In this document: one piece after another, positions 8,722 to 18,173 of the stretch | Layout: every line of letters starts with the position of its first letter | Numbering within the stretch: position 1 is the stretch's first letter | Origin: Blastocatellia bacterium | GTDB taxonomy: Bacteria > Acidobacteriota > Blastocatellia > Chloracidobacteriales > JADJPF01 | Direction of reading: 5' to 3' | Assembly: GCA_025057015.1 (NCBI GenBank) | Contig: JANWYG010000009.1 | Coordinates: forward strand, 1-64,000 | DNA: 64,000 bases | Translations under genes and position numbers: made by a program | Notes under the pieces: generated by a model | Told to the model about the DNA's origin: nothing | The model's database searches: none | Seen by the model: the letters and a program-made list of their open reading frames with translations, nothing else

Positions 8722-10650
8722 CTAGTACGTAAAACGTATCGTAGCAAACAGGTTGAATAGAATTTTGTTGCCTGTTTCAATACCGCACAGCAATTGCCCT
8801 TTAGGCTTGCAATTGGACGTATAGATGGACTTGAACCCTTCACCAGGCTGAAATGCTGAAAAACCAGTGAATATAACGAAATTTTCGCTTAGATAAGGAC
8901 GATATCTCATACCTATATGATAGTCCGTGCCTAGATATTTCTCTATGTTAGGCTGAAAAAGGGCTAGTTCCAGCGGCTCAGTGCGCATAAATCTGATCAA
9001 ATTGACGTTGCTGATTATTCTCACTTTTTGAGTAAGATCAGCATCCATTCCTCCACCAGCCAAAAACAGCCCAGGATTGACATGATTAGCTTGTCCATGC
9101 ACTTTACTTGGGCGCAGAGCCGGTATAAGGCTTGCCGGAGTAGTAAGAAACGTAGTCGTGTTTAAAAACGGTATACCTGTATTATTAAGAAAGCTAAATC
9201 TACCACCGGCAAAGTTATTGTCGTCCAGGATCGAATCAAAGCCACGGCCTGTACCATCCGTAGGATTTCCGTCGCCAGAAGTATAAAAGAAGCTAGTACG
9301 TAGCCTTAGCCAGTCGCGATCGACTGAAAGTTCCGCCGCAGCAAGCTGTGCGTTGACGTCTATCTTCCGCCCCGCTAACCCATTAAAAGTATCTTCGCCG
9401 AAAACTTGATAAAACGCCGTACTCAAATTCAGTCCTCCACCTATCTTGCCAAATATCCACGGTAACCGTTCGCCAAAATGTCCATCTGTAGTCAGCCCTA
9501 TGTAATGAGTCCTAACACTGTGCGGTACTGCAAAACCAAACACCGCAGGACGCACCGGAAAACCGTTCCGATCGTTAAAAGGCTTGCTATTATCACGGTT
9601 GTGGTGATAGCTGACACTTACCGTATAGCCCTTTTTGAAAGTGTCCTGACGATAGATATTTGCTATGTAAACCTGTTGGTTCCTAAAGTTAAAGGTATTT
9701 AACCCACTGTTTGTATCCTTTTCTAATTGATGAAAAAACGCAAAATTAAACTGATAACGATTGCTGGCAAAGTTACCAAAAAGTCTAGCTCCTAGGTTCG
9801 TATCATTGTAAATGAATCCGCGAAAATCGCTGTTGAAAGTCTGTATGCCAGCACGAAAAGAAGTAGTGTCATAAAACGGGCTATGACCACCACGACTGCC
9901 ACGACCTCGCAAGAAAGGAAACACTCTAGGCGTATCACCAAGCCTGTATTCACCATAAAGTTCCTGCAATATTACGTGGCTATCTCGCCGAGTATTCCCT
10001 TCGCGCGGGTCTATGCGTAACACACCACGCTCTTCCGTATGAGCGTAGTTGATGTTGAACGCAAGCAAAGCGTGTATTCGAAAGTCTATTGGCTTGAAAG
10101 AATTAGCTCCCTGGTAGAAGTCAACTCCAGCCTTAAACGTCTGCGAAAAAGCAAACAGCTTACTGCGCCCGAAGAATTCCCGCGCGTCAGGACGTTCAGC
10201 ACTTATCAAGCTCGGTAGAGGTATTCGCTGAGCACTCAAGAAGGTCTCGCTCACTAGCTTGAGAGCAAGAAATTTGTCACGGCCTATGATGGGATAATCT
10301 CCTTTGAGAACGTTCTGTCGATAAGGATTAAGTGCCCGGCCCCTTTCAAACGGCAGATCAGCATCTGCACCAGGCACTCTATCCCAATTAGGAAAACCTA
10401 TCCTCCAGCGATCCTCAACTGGGATAAAGTCGCCCGACTCTTCCAATCTCTTCATTTCTTCCTTCGCCCAGTCAGGACTACTGGGATCCATACCCTTTAT
10501 ACCTGTCTTACGCCCTGAAAATCCTAGAGGCTTATTCTCATCTGTAGTCCAGGTCGCATTTGAGTTTCCTTCTCTCGAGTTTTTCTCCTGAGCAAGAGCT
10601 ACCTGAACCAAAAGAAAAGTCACTAATAAAAAAATCCAGACTATTTTCAT
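8722..10650 (-). CDS. Outer-membrane beta-barrel protein of the cytochrome operon
   Basis: A signal peptide ([20 protein letters not shown]) is followed by a region rich in alternating aromatic/polar strands and glycine-asparagine turns, for example [17 protein letters not shown] and [14 protein letters not shown]. The protein ends in [13 protein letters not shown], the aromatic C-terminal pattern of outer-membrane barrels. The first 100 residues contain a [14 protein letters not shown] segment. At about 640 residues it is the size of MtrB/PioB-like or alginate-export-like barrels, but I could not assign a family. It ends 20 nt before the multiheme cytochrome start, so the two are almost certainly co-transcribed. 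A porin-cytochrome conduit is the natural hypothesis. The ATG at 10650 (GAAGAG close by) is preferred over 10665. Confidence 0.75.
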   Translation of the reverse strand: MKIVWIFLLVTFLLVQVALAQEKNSREGNSNATWTTDENKPLGFSGRKTGIKGMDPSSPDWAKEEMKRLEESGDFIPVEDRWRIGFPNWDRVPGADADLPFERGRALNPYRQNVLKGDYPIIGRDKFLALKLVSETFLSAQRIPLPSLISAERPDAREFFGRSKLFAFSQTFKAGVDFYQGANSFKPIDFRIHALLAFNINYAHTEERGVLRIDPREGNTRRDSHVILQELYGEYRLGDTPRVFPFLRGRGSRGGHSPFYDTTSFRAGIQTFNSDFRGFIYNDTNLGARLFGNFASNRYQFNFAFFHQLEKDTNSGLNTFNFRNQQVYIANIYRQDTFKKGYTVSVSYHHNRDNSKPFNDRNGFPVRPAVFGFAVPHSVRTHYIGLTTDGHFGERLPWIFGKIGGGLNLSTAFYQVFGEDTFNGLAGRKIDVNAQLAAAELSVDRDWLRLRTSFFYTSGDGNPTDGTGRGFDSILDDNNFAGGRFSFLNNTGIPFLNTTTFLTTPASLIPALRPSKVHGQANHVNPGLFLAGGGMDADLTQKVRIISNVNLIRFMRTEPLELALFQPNIEKYLGTDYHIGMRYRPYLSENFVIFTGFSAFQPGEGFKSIYTSNCKPKGQLLCGIETGNKILFNLFATIRFTY

Positions 10651-10750
10651 ATCTCTTCGACCCATATTTTTGAAACTTAAACGCTATCTGAACCGCAATC
10701 CTAGCACTAAAAAAATCACACAGCAAACTTTAATTAAAACATCTTAAAAT

Positions 10751-10773
10751 TTGAAGAGTAAAAATTACTTCAA
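10751..10773. promoter_or_regulatory. Inverted repeat between divergent genes
   Basis: TTGAAG (10751-10756) is repeated inverted as CTTCAA (10768-10773) across an 11-nt AT-rich centre. It lies between the barrel/cytochrome operon and the divergent GlcG-like gene, a likely operator position. No known regulator motif is recognised. Confidence 0.3.
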
Positions 10774-10791
10774 TTAGTTACTTTTTAGACA

Positions 10792-10820
10792 TAGACAACA
10801 CTTTTCCTATGTGATACTTT
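10792..10820 (+). promoter_or_regulatory. Putative promoter of the GlcG-domain gene
   Basis: TAGACA (10792-10797), a 17-nt spacer and TACTTT (10815-10820) precede the ATG at 10858, with AAGGAG just before the start codon. The match is moderate. Confidence 0.35.
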
Positions 10821-10857
10821 GCTTCTATGAAGCAACCTTTTTGAATAAGGAGTACGT

Positions 10858-12981
10858 ATGACCGCGCATCGGTGGATGCCTATCCTAGGCCTTATCTTCA
10901 GCATTCTATCTATTAGCTTGTTTGACCATAGAGTATCTAGCAGCAATGTTTCTAATAGCACTGCTCCCAAGATAGATAGAGAGCGAACCATTTTTGACAA
11001 GAAAAGGCTGATCATCCGCGGGGAGAATTTCGAGCCAGGTTCCTTCATTGAGCTACGTACCTCCAATGACGAGAGCATATCAGCAAAAGGTCAAACCAAA
11101 GTCATAGACTCCACGACTATTATTCTCGAAGGCCTGAAAAGAGAGGACTTTCCAGATGGTACGGCAGTTATAACAGTTCGCAATGCAGCAGGTGAAGCCG
11201 TAACCGAGCACATAGCAGTGATACCAAGTGCAATCGGGCCTAGCCCACTTACAGTTTCCGACATACAGACCATAATAGGCCAAGCTGTAGCTGCAGCCCA
11301 GCGGTTTAGGGTTGCAGCTACTATAGCCATAACAGATCGAGAAGGCAACGTCCTTGCTATTTACCAGATGAACGGTGCAAATAAGCTGGTAGTGGTAAAG
11401 GACTTAGGGCCAGCAGGAAAAGGCCTTGAAGGTCTGGGCGGACCACAAGGGTTTGACGCAAAGAACACAAATCAACTAGTACAATCAGTCTTTGCTGCTA
11501 TTTCTAAAGCTGGTACAGGCGCATTTCTCAGTACTCAAGGCAACGCCTTTACTACTCGGACAGCCGCCTACATTATCCGCGAGCATATACCACCTTTTAT
11601 CCGCAACATGCCAAGCGGGCCGCTCTTTGGCGTGCAGATTTCCAATCTAGGCTGCAGCGACGTCAAGCTCCAAGGTCTACCGCTAGGACTTTCTGGCGAT
11701 CCTGGAGGGATACCTATTTACAAGAACGGACGAATGGCAGGAGGCCTTGGTATCGAACTGAACGGCATCTACACAGTAGCGCTCAACCGGCCTGAGGACC
11801 TGGGAAGAAAGCTAACCGAAAGCGATCCGCTCTTCTTCCAAGAGGGATTAGAAGAGATCATAGCCTTCGCAGCAGTACGTGGGTATGAAGCCCCGGACGC
11901 CATTACAGCAGACAAAATCCTAGTCAATGGCATCAGGCTTCCTTTCCGCCGGCAGTTTGACATTCCCTTAGTAACTGCTGACTCCTTTAACCGCCTGCCA
12001 GGAAAACTGTTACCACTACCAGGAGAAAACACTCCTCGCATTCGCACCGGCGTTCCTACAGAGTTCAGAGACATCACTCTGCGCGGGCGTCCCGTGCGGG
12101 TAGTGAACCGTTTCTTTCCCTTTAGAGGTTCTCGTACGGGTCTATCCGCTGCTGAAGTCGAACAGATACTTTTTCAAGCTTTAGTCGAGGCTAACCGAGT
12201 CCGCGCTGCCATCCGTCGGCCTCTTGAAGTACCTGCAGAAGTTAACATAGCTGTAGTCGACTTCGACGGCAACGTGTTAGGTCTTATCAGCACTCCTGAC
12301 GCCCCAGTGTTTGGGTTTGATGTATCGTCTATGAAAGCTCGTGCCGCAACTACTTTTAGTCGTCCCGACGCCGCACAGCTACTTACCACGATAGGTCTCG
12401 GCAAGTACGTAAAGCGTGTGCAAGATGAAGGCCTACTTCTCAACGGAGCTTATGCCATTACTAGTCGTGGCATCGGCTGGATGCACCGTCCGTTCTATCC
12501 TGATGGTATACAGAATGACCAAAGTAGCGGTCCTGGTCCTCTTTCTGTTGGCCCTGAAGAATTTAGCCCGCTCAATAATGGTTTCCAGACCGACTACTTA
12601 CTACTAGGTCGCAAGGACAACAACCCGCTGTCCATAGTTATACTCCGTAGCGTACTGAATGCAATGAAGCTTGCAGGCGATCCAAAGAACAACTTTAAAG
12701 ACCCAAACTTCTGTGATGCCTCAAACGGGCGAACTCGAACCAATCTATTTAACAACGGCTTGATGATCTTTTCCGGAAGCAGTCTTCTCTACAAAGAAAA
12801 CCGCCTGGTAGGTGCAATAGGCATTAGCGGTGATGGTACTGATCAGGACGACATCATTTCTGCATTTGGGAGCGAAGGTTTCGAAGCACCACCAGAAATA
12901 CGCTCCGACAGGTTTTTCATGCGCGGTGTGCGCATCCCCTATACCAAATTCCCCCGCCACCCACATCTAGGAGAAGAATAA
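10858..12981 (+). CDS. Secreted protein with two HbpS/GlcG-like (haem-binding) domains
   Basis: The 707-residue protein has an N-terminal signal-like segment (MPILGLIFSILSISLF). A short IPT/Ig-like beta domain follows at about residues 40-120 (KKRLIIRGENFEPGSFIELR). Two DUF336/GlcG-type domains come next: one from about residue 131 (LTVSDIQTIIGQAVAAAQRF, then ATIAITDREGNVLAIYQM) and one from about 430 (LSAAEVEQILFQALVEANRV, then VNIAVVDFDGNVLGLIS). GlcG/HbpS proteins bind or degrade haem in other bacteria. The secreted location and divergence from a multiheme cytochrome operon suggest haem scavenging, sensing or cytochrome maturation, which is inference. The start is set by AAGGAG 5 nt before the ATG. 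Confidence 0.75.
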   Translation: MTAHRWMPILGLIFSILSISLFDHRVSSSNVSNSTAPKIDRERTIFDKKRLIIRGENFEPGSFIELRTSNDESISAKGQTKVIDSTTIILEGLKREDFPDGTAVITVRNAAGEAVTEHIAVIPSAIGPSPLTVSDIQTIIGQAVAAAQRFRVAATIAITDREGNVLAIYQMNGANKLVVVKDLGPAGKGLEGLGGPQGFDAKNTNQLVQSVFAAISKAGTGAFLSTQGNAFTTRTAAYIIREHIPPFIRNMPSGPLFGVQISNLGCSDVKLQGLPLGLSGDPGGIPIYKNGRMAGGLGIELNGIYTVALNRPEDLGRKLTESDPLFFQEGLEEIIAFAAVRGYEAPDAITADKILVNGIRLPFRRQFDIPLVTADSFNRLPGKLLPLPGENTPRIRTGVPTEFRDITLRGRPVRVVNRFFPFRGSRTGLSAAEVEQILFQALVEANRVRAAIRRPLEVPAEVNIAVVDFDGNVLGLISTPDAPVFGFDVSSMKARAATTFSRPDAAQLLTTIGLGKYVKRVQDEGLLLNGAYAITSRGIGWMHRPFYPDGIQNDQSSGPGPLSVGPEEFSPLNNGFQTDYLLLGRKDNNPLSIVILRSVLNAMKLAGDPKNNFKDPNFCDASNGRTRTNLFNNGLMIFSGSSLLYKENRLVGAIGISGDGTDQDDIISAFGSEGFEAPPEIRSDRFFMRGVRIPYTKFPRHPHLGEE

Positions 12982-12999
12982 AGCTTTGAGACGCTAGCA

Positions 13000-13024
13000 G
13001 CAAGGGCAGCATTTGTGCCCTTGC
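13000..13024. terminator. Hairpin between convergent genes
   Basis: GCAAGGGCA (13000-13008) pairs perfectly with TGCCCTTGC (13016-13024) around a 7-nt loop, in the 56-nt gap between the convergent genes ending at 12981 and 13038. There is no clear T-run on either side, so terminator strength is uncertain, but the position favours a shared terminator. Confidence 0.55.
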
Positions 13025-13037
13025 CGCTTGTCCACTC

Positions 13038-16000
13038 CTAGAAGGTATAGCGAACGCCGAGCTGTATCGCCATCGGATCACTTAGAGTGGTTGAAAGCAG
13101 GTACTTACCGTCATTACCACGGATGCGACGGAAGACTGAGGAAGGCGGCTGATAGACCGGACGTCCACCTTGTATTATAGTACCAGGCCCGAAAATGAGA
13201 GCAGGTCCGCCAGCTTGTGGGTTATCGAAGTTGAACACATTGAAGAACTCGGCCGAAAACGTTACCTTGCCCTTCTCACCCGGCACGTTAAATGCCCTCT
13301 GTACTCTGAGGCTTGCGTCAGCAAAGCCATAATTCCTGAATGTATTTCTCCTGAGCACTCGACCGTTTATTATCGCACGGTCACTGAATTGTCCGTCACG
13401 GTTTACGTCCGCACCAACATTGCCGCTAAATGGCCTAGCAGAAGCCAGCCTTACTATACCTGATATTTGAAGGCCATAGGGCAACTGGAAAGCACCGTTG
13501 CTTGTAAACTGATGCCTCTGATCTATACGTGAAAAACCAAACTCGTTTGCCAAGTCATTCGCGTCATCATACTGTATTCCAGCAAAGTTGCGCTCATTAT
13601 CATCGTCAGAGTAGTTACCCGAAACAGTGTAGTAAGCGTCAAAGACATACTTCGGACGACGAACGTTTAGCGAGAGCGTAGCAGCTCTATACATTGATCT
13701 AGCCGAAGCTTCTTGTATACGCACTATGCTGAAGCGTGGATCTGGACGTGGGTTGGAATAGATATTTCGCCCAGTAGCGTCTTTGACTGGTAAAGGCAGG
13801 TTTACGTCTCTGAGCCTCTCAGCCTGAGTAGTATTGATATACTGAAAGTTAATACCAGCTATGATCCCTTCCGAGATCTTGTAGTCAGCGCTGACGTTAA
13901 ACTGTGTAGCGCGAGGGTTGCGGAAGTTTGGATCGAAGAAAGCTACTACCGGAGCACCAAGTGGCGTCTTAAATAGCTGTGCAAGCTGAGCTTCAGTAAA
14001 CGCCGGCAAGTTTGACAAACTGGCTTTTGACAAGTCAATGCCAACGGTCCTGAATGCATTATTGATATCGTTAAAGCTGTTGAGCACTATGCTGAACCCC
14101 CGCTCTGGATTACCGCCGTTATTCGTGATAGCCTGGTTAAACAGCAACAGTGGCGTGCGTGCTACAAAGCGTCCAGCACCCATACGGAGCACTAGTTTAC
14201 CCTTGCCCTGCACATCCCAAGAGACACCAAATCGCGGTTGGTATTGTTTTAGATCGTCAGAGATTTTGGTAGCACCAGGGAAACGACGCTCTGGAGCAGT
14301 AGCTGGCAACAAGTCCGGATTGAACGTACCTTCATAGCGAAAACCGAGATTAAGCGTTATATTCGGCCTGATGCGGTACTCATCTTGGACGAAAAACGCT
14401 AGTTCTTTCTGCGCGGCAGTAAACTTGCCGCTACCTACGAACTGGCGAAATTGCGCAGGTCTGCGAGCAGCCCAGTCCGCTAGCGAGTTGAAGGTATAAA
14501 CACCGGGATTATCACCGCGGAAGATCTGGTCGACGAAGACTCGATTGAAGTCAAAGCCAAACTTCGTCGTATGGCCAGACCAGATATACGTAGCATTGTT
14601 AGACACTTGATAGCGATCGTCGAACTGAGTTATAGGTAAGAAAGCCCGTTGACCATAGACACCTACTAATGCACCGGCATTACGAACGTTGACTTCTGGG
14701 CCTGTAGCGTTGTTCACACGTGGTCGCTCTTCATAGGCATATTGGAAACGAAACTCGTTCAGGAAAGTGTTTGTGAAAACGGAGTTGAGCTGAATGACCG
14801 TAGTATAGGTTCGATTGCGCTCCGTACCGTTATTTGAAAGCGCTCTATTAGTGAAAAGCTCTATACCTCCACCGGCAGAGGTAGCATTTTCACCTGTATT
14901 GTTAGAAAAGTTAAACCTACCTGACAGCGTGTGATTATTGAACATTCTGTGGTCGATACGGCCAAGTATTGCCTGAGCGTCGTTCGTTTTGTTAAAAGGA
15001 CCTTCTTTTGCGACCGATACGAACAACTGCCCAAGCTCAGTATTCCTCAGGTTCTGCACGTCTAAGGCAGTGTACTTAACCTGAAGCGGCTCAGTTGCCT
15101 TCTGGATATCGACAGCAGTGAAGAAGAAAGTTTGGTTCCTTTTGATCGGCCCTCCCATAGATCCGCCAAACTGCTGTTGCCGGCCTACAGGCTTTCGACC
15201 TAGAGCATCCTCCATTTGAAGAGCAGCATCACGGATCAAGTAAAATACTGAGCCATGAAACTCGTTTGTACCAGACTTAGTGATAACATTGACGACACCG
15301 CCGGTGGAACGGCCAAACTCAGCAGAAAAGCTATTACGAGCTACTTGGAATTCCTGTATAGCCTCCTGACTTACGGTAAACGCAAAACCTGCTCGTTCAC
15401 CGCCGCGTATACCACCGAAGAACGGCTGGTTGTAGTCAGCTCCGTCGATGTTGATGTTGATGTTTATTCCGCGCTGACCTGCAATAGAAAGCCCATTGCG
15501 CTCAGGCTCTATAGTCACTGTTGGTGTAAGCAGCAAGAAATCCTGAAATCTACGTCCATTCGCAGGCAAGTTCTGTATCTGCTGAGTATTAATTATAGCC
15601 TGGGCGGAAGAACGCGTCGGTTCAAGAGTAATGCCCGTAGTCTGTGATGCACTGATTTCGACTACATCGCTTGTAGCACCAACTTTCAACGAAAAACTGG
15701 CATTAATTGAGCTCCCAAGGGTAACAAGTACCTCCTGAGCTGCTGCTTCAAATCCACTTGCAACTACTTTTATCTCGTACGGGCCTACGGGCAATAGCGG
15801 CACAGCGTACCGACCAGCCTCATCAGTAGTTGTAGTACGAGTGTAGTTGGTATCCTTGTTCCTTACCGTCACCTCTGCGCCGGAAATAGCAGCGTTTGAG
15901 GTATCGGTCACCTGCCCGACGATCTGCCCACCAGTAGCCTGTGACTGCGCCCAAAGGGGTGTCACAAACAAGGCAAGCCCAGAGAATACCAAGACCGCCG

Positions 16001-16052
16001 ACACAGTTAAATGACTGATAGGCCTCAGCCACGCCTTAGCTGATCCGTTCAT
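13038..16052 (-). CDS. Oar-like TonB-dependent outer-membrane receptor
   Basis: AGGAGG stands 7 nt before the ATG. After a signal peptide ending near ALFVTPLWAQS comes a carboxypeptidase-regulatory-like (CnaB-type) domain (GGQIVGQVTDTSNAAISGAE to about residue 125). A plug domain follows, with LPANGRRFQDFLLLTPTV and EFQVARNSFSAEFGRSTGGV, and a long 22-strand barrel region ends in the outer-membrane signature LGVRYTF. The length (1004 aa) and architecture match the Oar/CarboxypepD_reg TonB receptors that are expanded in Acidobacteriota and used for uptake of oligomers or other large ligands. No TonB box is obvious. The gene stands alone, convergent with the GlcG-domain gene, so the ligand cannot be inferred. 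Confidence 0.9.
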   Translation of the reverse strand: MNGSAKAWLRPISHLTVSAVLVFSGLALFVTPLWAQSQATGGQIVGQVTDTSNAAISGAEVTVRNKDTNYTRTTTTDEAGRYAVPLLPVGPYEIKVVASGFEAAAQEVLVTLGSSINASFSLKVGATSDVVEISASQTTGITLEPTRSSAQAIINTQQIQNLPANGRRFQDFLLLTPTVTIEPERNGLSIAGQRGINININIDGADYNQPFFGGIRGGERAGFAFTVSQEAIQEFQVARNSFSAEFGRSTGGVVNVITKSGTNEFHGSVFYLIRDAALQMEDALGRKPVGRQQQFGGSMGGPIKRNQTFFFTAVDIQKATEPLQVKYTALDVQNLRNTELGQLFVSVAKEGPFNKTNDAQAILGRIDHRMFNNHTLSGRFNFSNNTGENATSAGGGIELFTNRALSNNGTERNRTYTTVIQLNSVFTNTFLNEFRFQYAYEERPRVNNATGPEVNVRNAGALVGVYGQRAFLPITQFDDRYQVSNNATYIWSGHTTKFGFDFNRVFVDQIFRGDNPGVYTFNSLADWAARRPAQFRQFVGSGKFTAAQKELAFFVQDEYRIRPNITLNLGFRYEGTFNPDLLPATAPERRFPGATKISDDLKQYQPRFGVSWDVQGKGKLVLRMGAGRFVARTPLLLFNQAITNNGGNPERGFSIVLNSFNDINNAFRTVGIDLSKASLSNLPAFTEAQLAQLFKTPLGAPVVAFFDPNFRNPRATQFNVSADYKISEGIIAGINFQYINTTQAERLRDVNLPLPVKDATGRNIYSNPRPDPRFSIVRIQEASARSMYRAATLSLNVRRPKYVFDAYYTVSGNYSDDDNERNFAGIQYDDANDLANEFGFSRIDQRHQFTSNGAFQLPYGLQISGIVRLASARPFSGNVGADVNRDGQFSDRAIINGRVLRRNTFRNYGFADASLRVQRAFNVPGEKGKVTFSAEFFNVFNFDNPQAGGPALIFGPGTIIQGGRPVYQPPSSVFRRIRGNDGKYLLSTTLSDPMAIQLGVRYTF

Positions 16053-16324
16053 ACCCTATCCTCCTAAAGTTACTCAAGGTTGAGATTATTTCAGATAAAG
16101 AAAATCTGCTCCAGGATTGATAAAACACCTTGGGTAACTAAAATATCACCGACTTAAACAATGAGCAAGCAAGAGTATTCGGATAGATCTCTGATTTACA
16201 GAATGTTGACAGCTAAAGCAAAATCTATAACTCATCACTCAGGCTAGTTATCAAGTTTTAAGCAAGGATTGCGATCGACAAACTGAGGTGATAAAGTTTT
16301 TCTCAAAAAAGCTAAGAGTTTGAT

Positions 16325-17779
16325 ATGAGCCTTAACCCTTCGGTAATTTTCGGCTTGAAGCTCAAGAAATTTCGAGAGATGCGAGGGCTGACAATCACGG
16401 AATTTGCGGCTCTGTGCGAACTATCTCCAATGTATCTTACCGAATTGGAAAAGGGATCAAAGTACCCAAAGCCCGACAAAATTCATCGTATCGCCAAAGC
16501 ACTAGGTAGAAGCTACGAAGACCTAATTTCACCTAAACTCACTGAAGAGTTTGCTCCGCTGGAAGACTTTTTAAATTCACCTATACTGGCCAACTTTCCC
16601 TTTCACTTGTTTGGCATATCTCTCAAAGACCTTGTAGATATGCTAACTCGTAGCCCAGCACAGGTTTCTGCGTTGCTCAAAGCGCTGCTAAATATAGCTG
16701 AAAGCCATCATCTACAACTCGAGGATCTATTCCGTGTAGCCCTGAGAGCATATCAAGAAAGCAAGCTAAATTACTTCGAGGATATAGAGGATGCTGTAGA
16801 GGAGCTCATCCGGAATTATGGGCCAAACTCTAGCCTCGAACACTTAAATAAACTGCTAAGAGAGCTTTACGACTATAAGATAGATTTCGAACATTTGAGC
16901 AGATATCCAGAGTTACTCATCTATAGGTCCGTTTACCTCGACCTTAGTTCCCCTCGGTTGCTCGTCAATCCTGCGTTGAGTCTACCACAAAAGCGCTTTG
17001 TTTTAGCCAGAGAGCTAGGCTATCAGTTTTTAGGCCTGAAGGAACGTGCCTGGACTTTCGTCCCGGAACAAGCCAGCTCATTTGAACAGGTACTGAACGA
17101 TTTTAAAGCATCTTACTTTGCCGGAGCACTTCTCATAAACAAAGAGCAGATACTGGCTGATCTCAAAAGGCTGTTTGAGATGCCGAACTGGGACTATAGA
17201 GAGCTACTTGCGCTAGTAGAAAAGTATGATGCGACACCGGAGATGCTTTTTTACAGAATAAGTGAACTAGTACCAACTTTTCTCGGCTTGAAACTACACT
17301 TCTTGAGATACAATTTTGAAGAAGGACAGATCCGATTAGTAAAACAGCTCAATACAGCACATTTTACCGTCGGTTTGAGCATGAGCGAGCACCACTGCAG
17401 GAGATGGGCAGTGTTACGCTACCTCAAAAAGCTTGCTAGAGAGGTTGGAAAAAAAGGCAGATATATTTTTGCAGGAGCGCAGCTTTCGAAATTCGTGGAT
17501 TCAGAAAAACAGTTTCTATGCCTTAGCATAGCAAGCAGCTCACCGCTAAGACAAGGTACGCTGTCGAGCGTTGCCATCGGACTTTATCAAGACGAATCGC
17601 TAGAACGACAGGTAAAGTTCTTAGCAGACAAAACCATTCCCAGAATACAGGTAGGAACGTCCTGTGAAAGATGTCCTCTGAGGGATTGCCAAGAAAGGGC
17701 AGCTGAAGCTACAGTTTTATTAAATCTAGAACAACGGCGTAAGAGAATTAATTTACTGAAGCTATTGCGACAAGAATGA
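16325..17779 (+). CDS. XRE/IrrE-type regulator, ScfR/RamB-like
   Basis: Residues about 8-65 form a Xre-type HTH (LKKFREMRGLTITEFAALCE, SPMYLTELEKGSKYPKPDK). The central region corresponds to the IrrE/ImmA-like (M78) domain, but the zinc motif HExxH is degenerate (ARELGYQFLGL). The C-terminal third resembles the DUF2083 domain of short-chain acyl-CoA-responsive regulators (RamB, PrpR, ScfR). It keeps the conserved Cys cluster CERCPLRDCQER, which may bind an iron-sulfur cluster. Those relatives control propionate, glyoxylate or fatty-acid metabolism, and no such genes are adjacent here. It begins a four-gene forward cluster and overlaps the next gene by ATGA. Start context is weak, so the N-terminus is inferred from the HTH position. 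Confidence 0.75.
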   Translation: MSLNPSVIFGLKLKKFREMRGLTITEFAALCELSPMYLTELEKGSKYPKPDKIHRIAKALGRSYEDLISPKLTEEFAPLEDFLNSPILANFPFHLFGISLKDLVDMLTRSPAQVSALLKALLNIAESHHLQLEDLFRVALRAYQESKLNYFEDIEDAVEELIRNYGPNSSLEHLNKLLRELYDYKIDFEHLSRYPELLIYRSVYLDLSSPRLLVNPALSLPQKRFVLARELGYQFLGLKERAWTFVPEQASSFEQVLNDFKASYFAGALLINKEQILADLKRLFEMPNWDYRELLALVEKYDATPEMLFYRISELVPTFLGLKLHFLRYNFEEGQIRLVKQLNTAHFTVGLSMSEHHCRRWAVLRYLKKLAREVGKKGRYIFAGAQLSKFVDSEKQFLCLSIASSSPLRQGTLSSVAIGLYQDESLERQVKFLADKTIPRIQVGTSCERCPLRDCQERAAEATVLLNLEQRRKRINLLKLLRQE

Positions 17780-18156
17780 AAAATATAGCAACCGAACACT
17801 TACAGCACGCAATCTATGAACTAGCTCAAAGGCTAGGCGTACCTAAAGACTCCTATCTGCTCAGTCCTATGGATCTACAGGACAGCGAGCAGATTAAAAT
17901 GAGAATAGATGGTTTAACGCTAGCCTTCGTAAGCTTTTGCTATCACAAGCATCCTCGCGGCGAGAACGTCTACGAACTAATAGAACAACAAGAAACTGTA
18001 GCAGAAGGCTCACCTGAATACATAGAATTAGAAGCTAGAGCAGAAACTGCCGCGGCATTAGAAATTCCCTTTATCGTCAAGTTAAACGAACTGCTGGAAG
18101 ATTACTCGATAATAAGATATAACCTAGAGCAACTAGTAGAGAAGATGGAAGGTTAG
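17776..18156 (+). CDS. Small acidic helical protein of unknown function
   Basis: I do not recognise this 126-residue protein. It is acidic, mostly alpha-helical by inspection and has no signal peptide or membrane segment. The ATG overlaps the stop of the ScfR-like gene (ATGA), and the FHA gene starts 17 nt after it, so translation is probably coupled. Segments such as HLQHAIYELAQRLGVPKDSY and LLEDYSIIRYNLEQLVEKME suggest a small adaptor or a partner of one of its neighbours. The coding style matches the flanking genes, so it is probably real. Confidence 0.7.
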   Translation: MKNIATEHLQHAIYELAQRLGVPKDSYLLSPMDLQDSEQIKMRIDGLTLAFVSFCYHKHPRGENVYELIEQQETVAEGSPEYIELEARAETAAALEIPFIVKLNELLEDYSIIRYNLEQLVEKMEG

Positions 18157-18173
18157 ATTGTGAGGTAAGAACT

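Noticed and set aside
16053-16324. Strong divergent promoters between the TonB receptor and ScfR-like genes
   Set aside because: A TTGACA occurs near 16204 but no -10 box lies at proper spacing; other candidates (TTGCGA/TAAAGT) are too weak to list.
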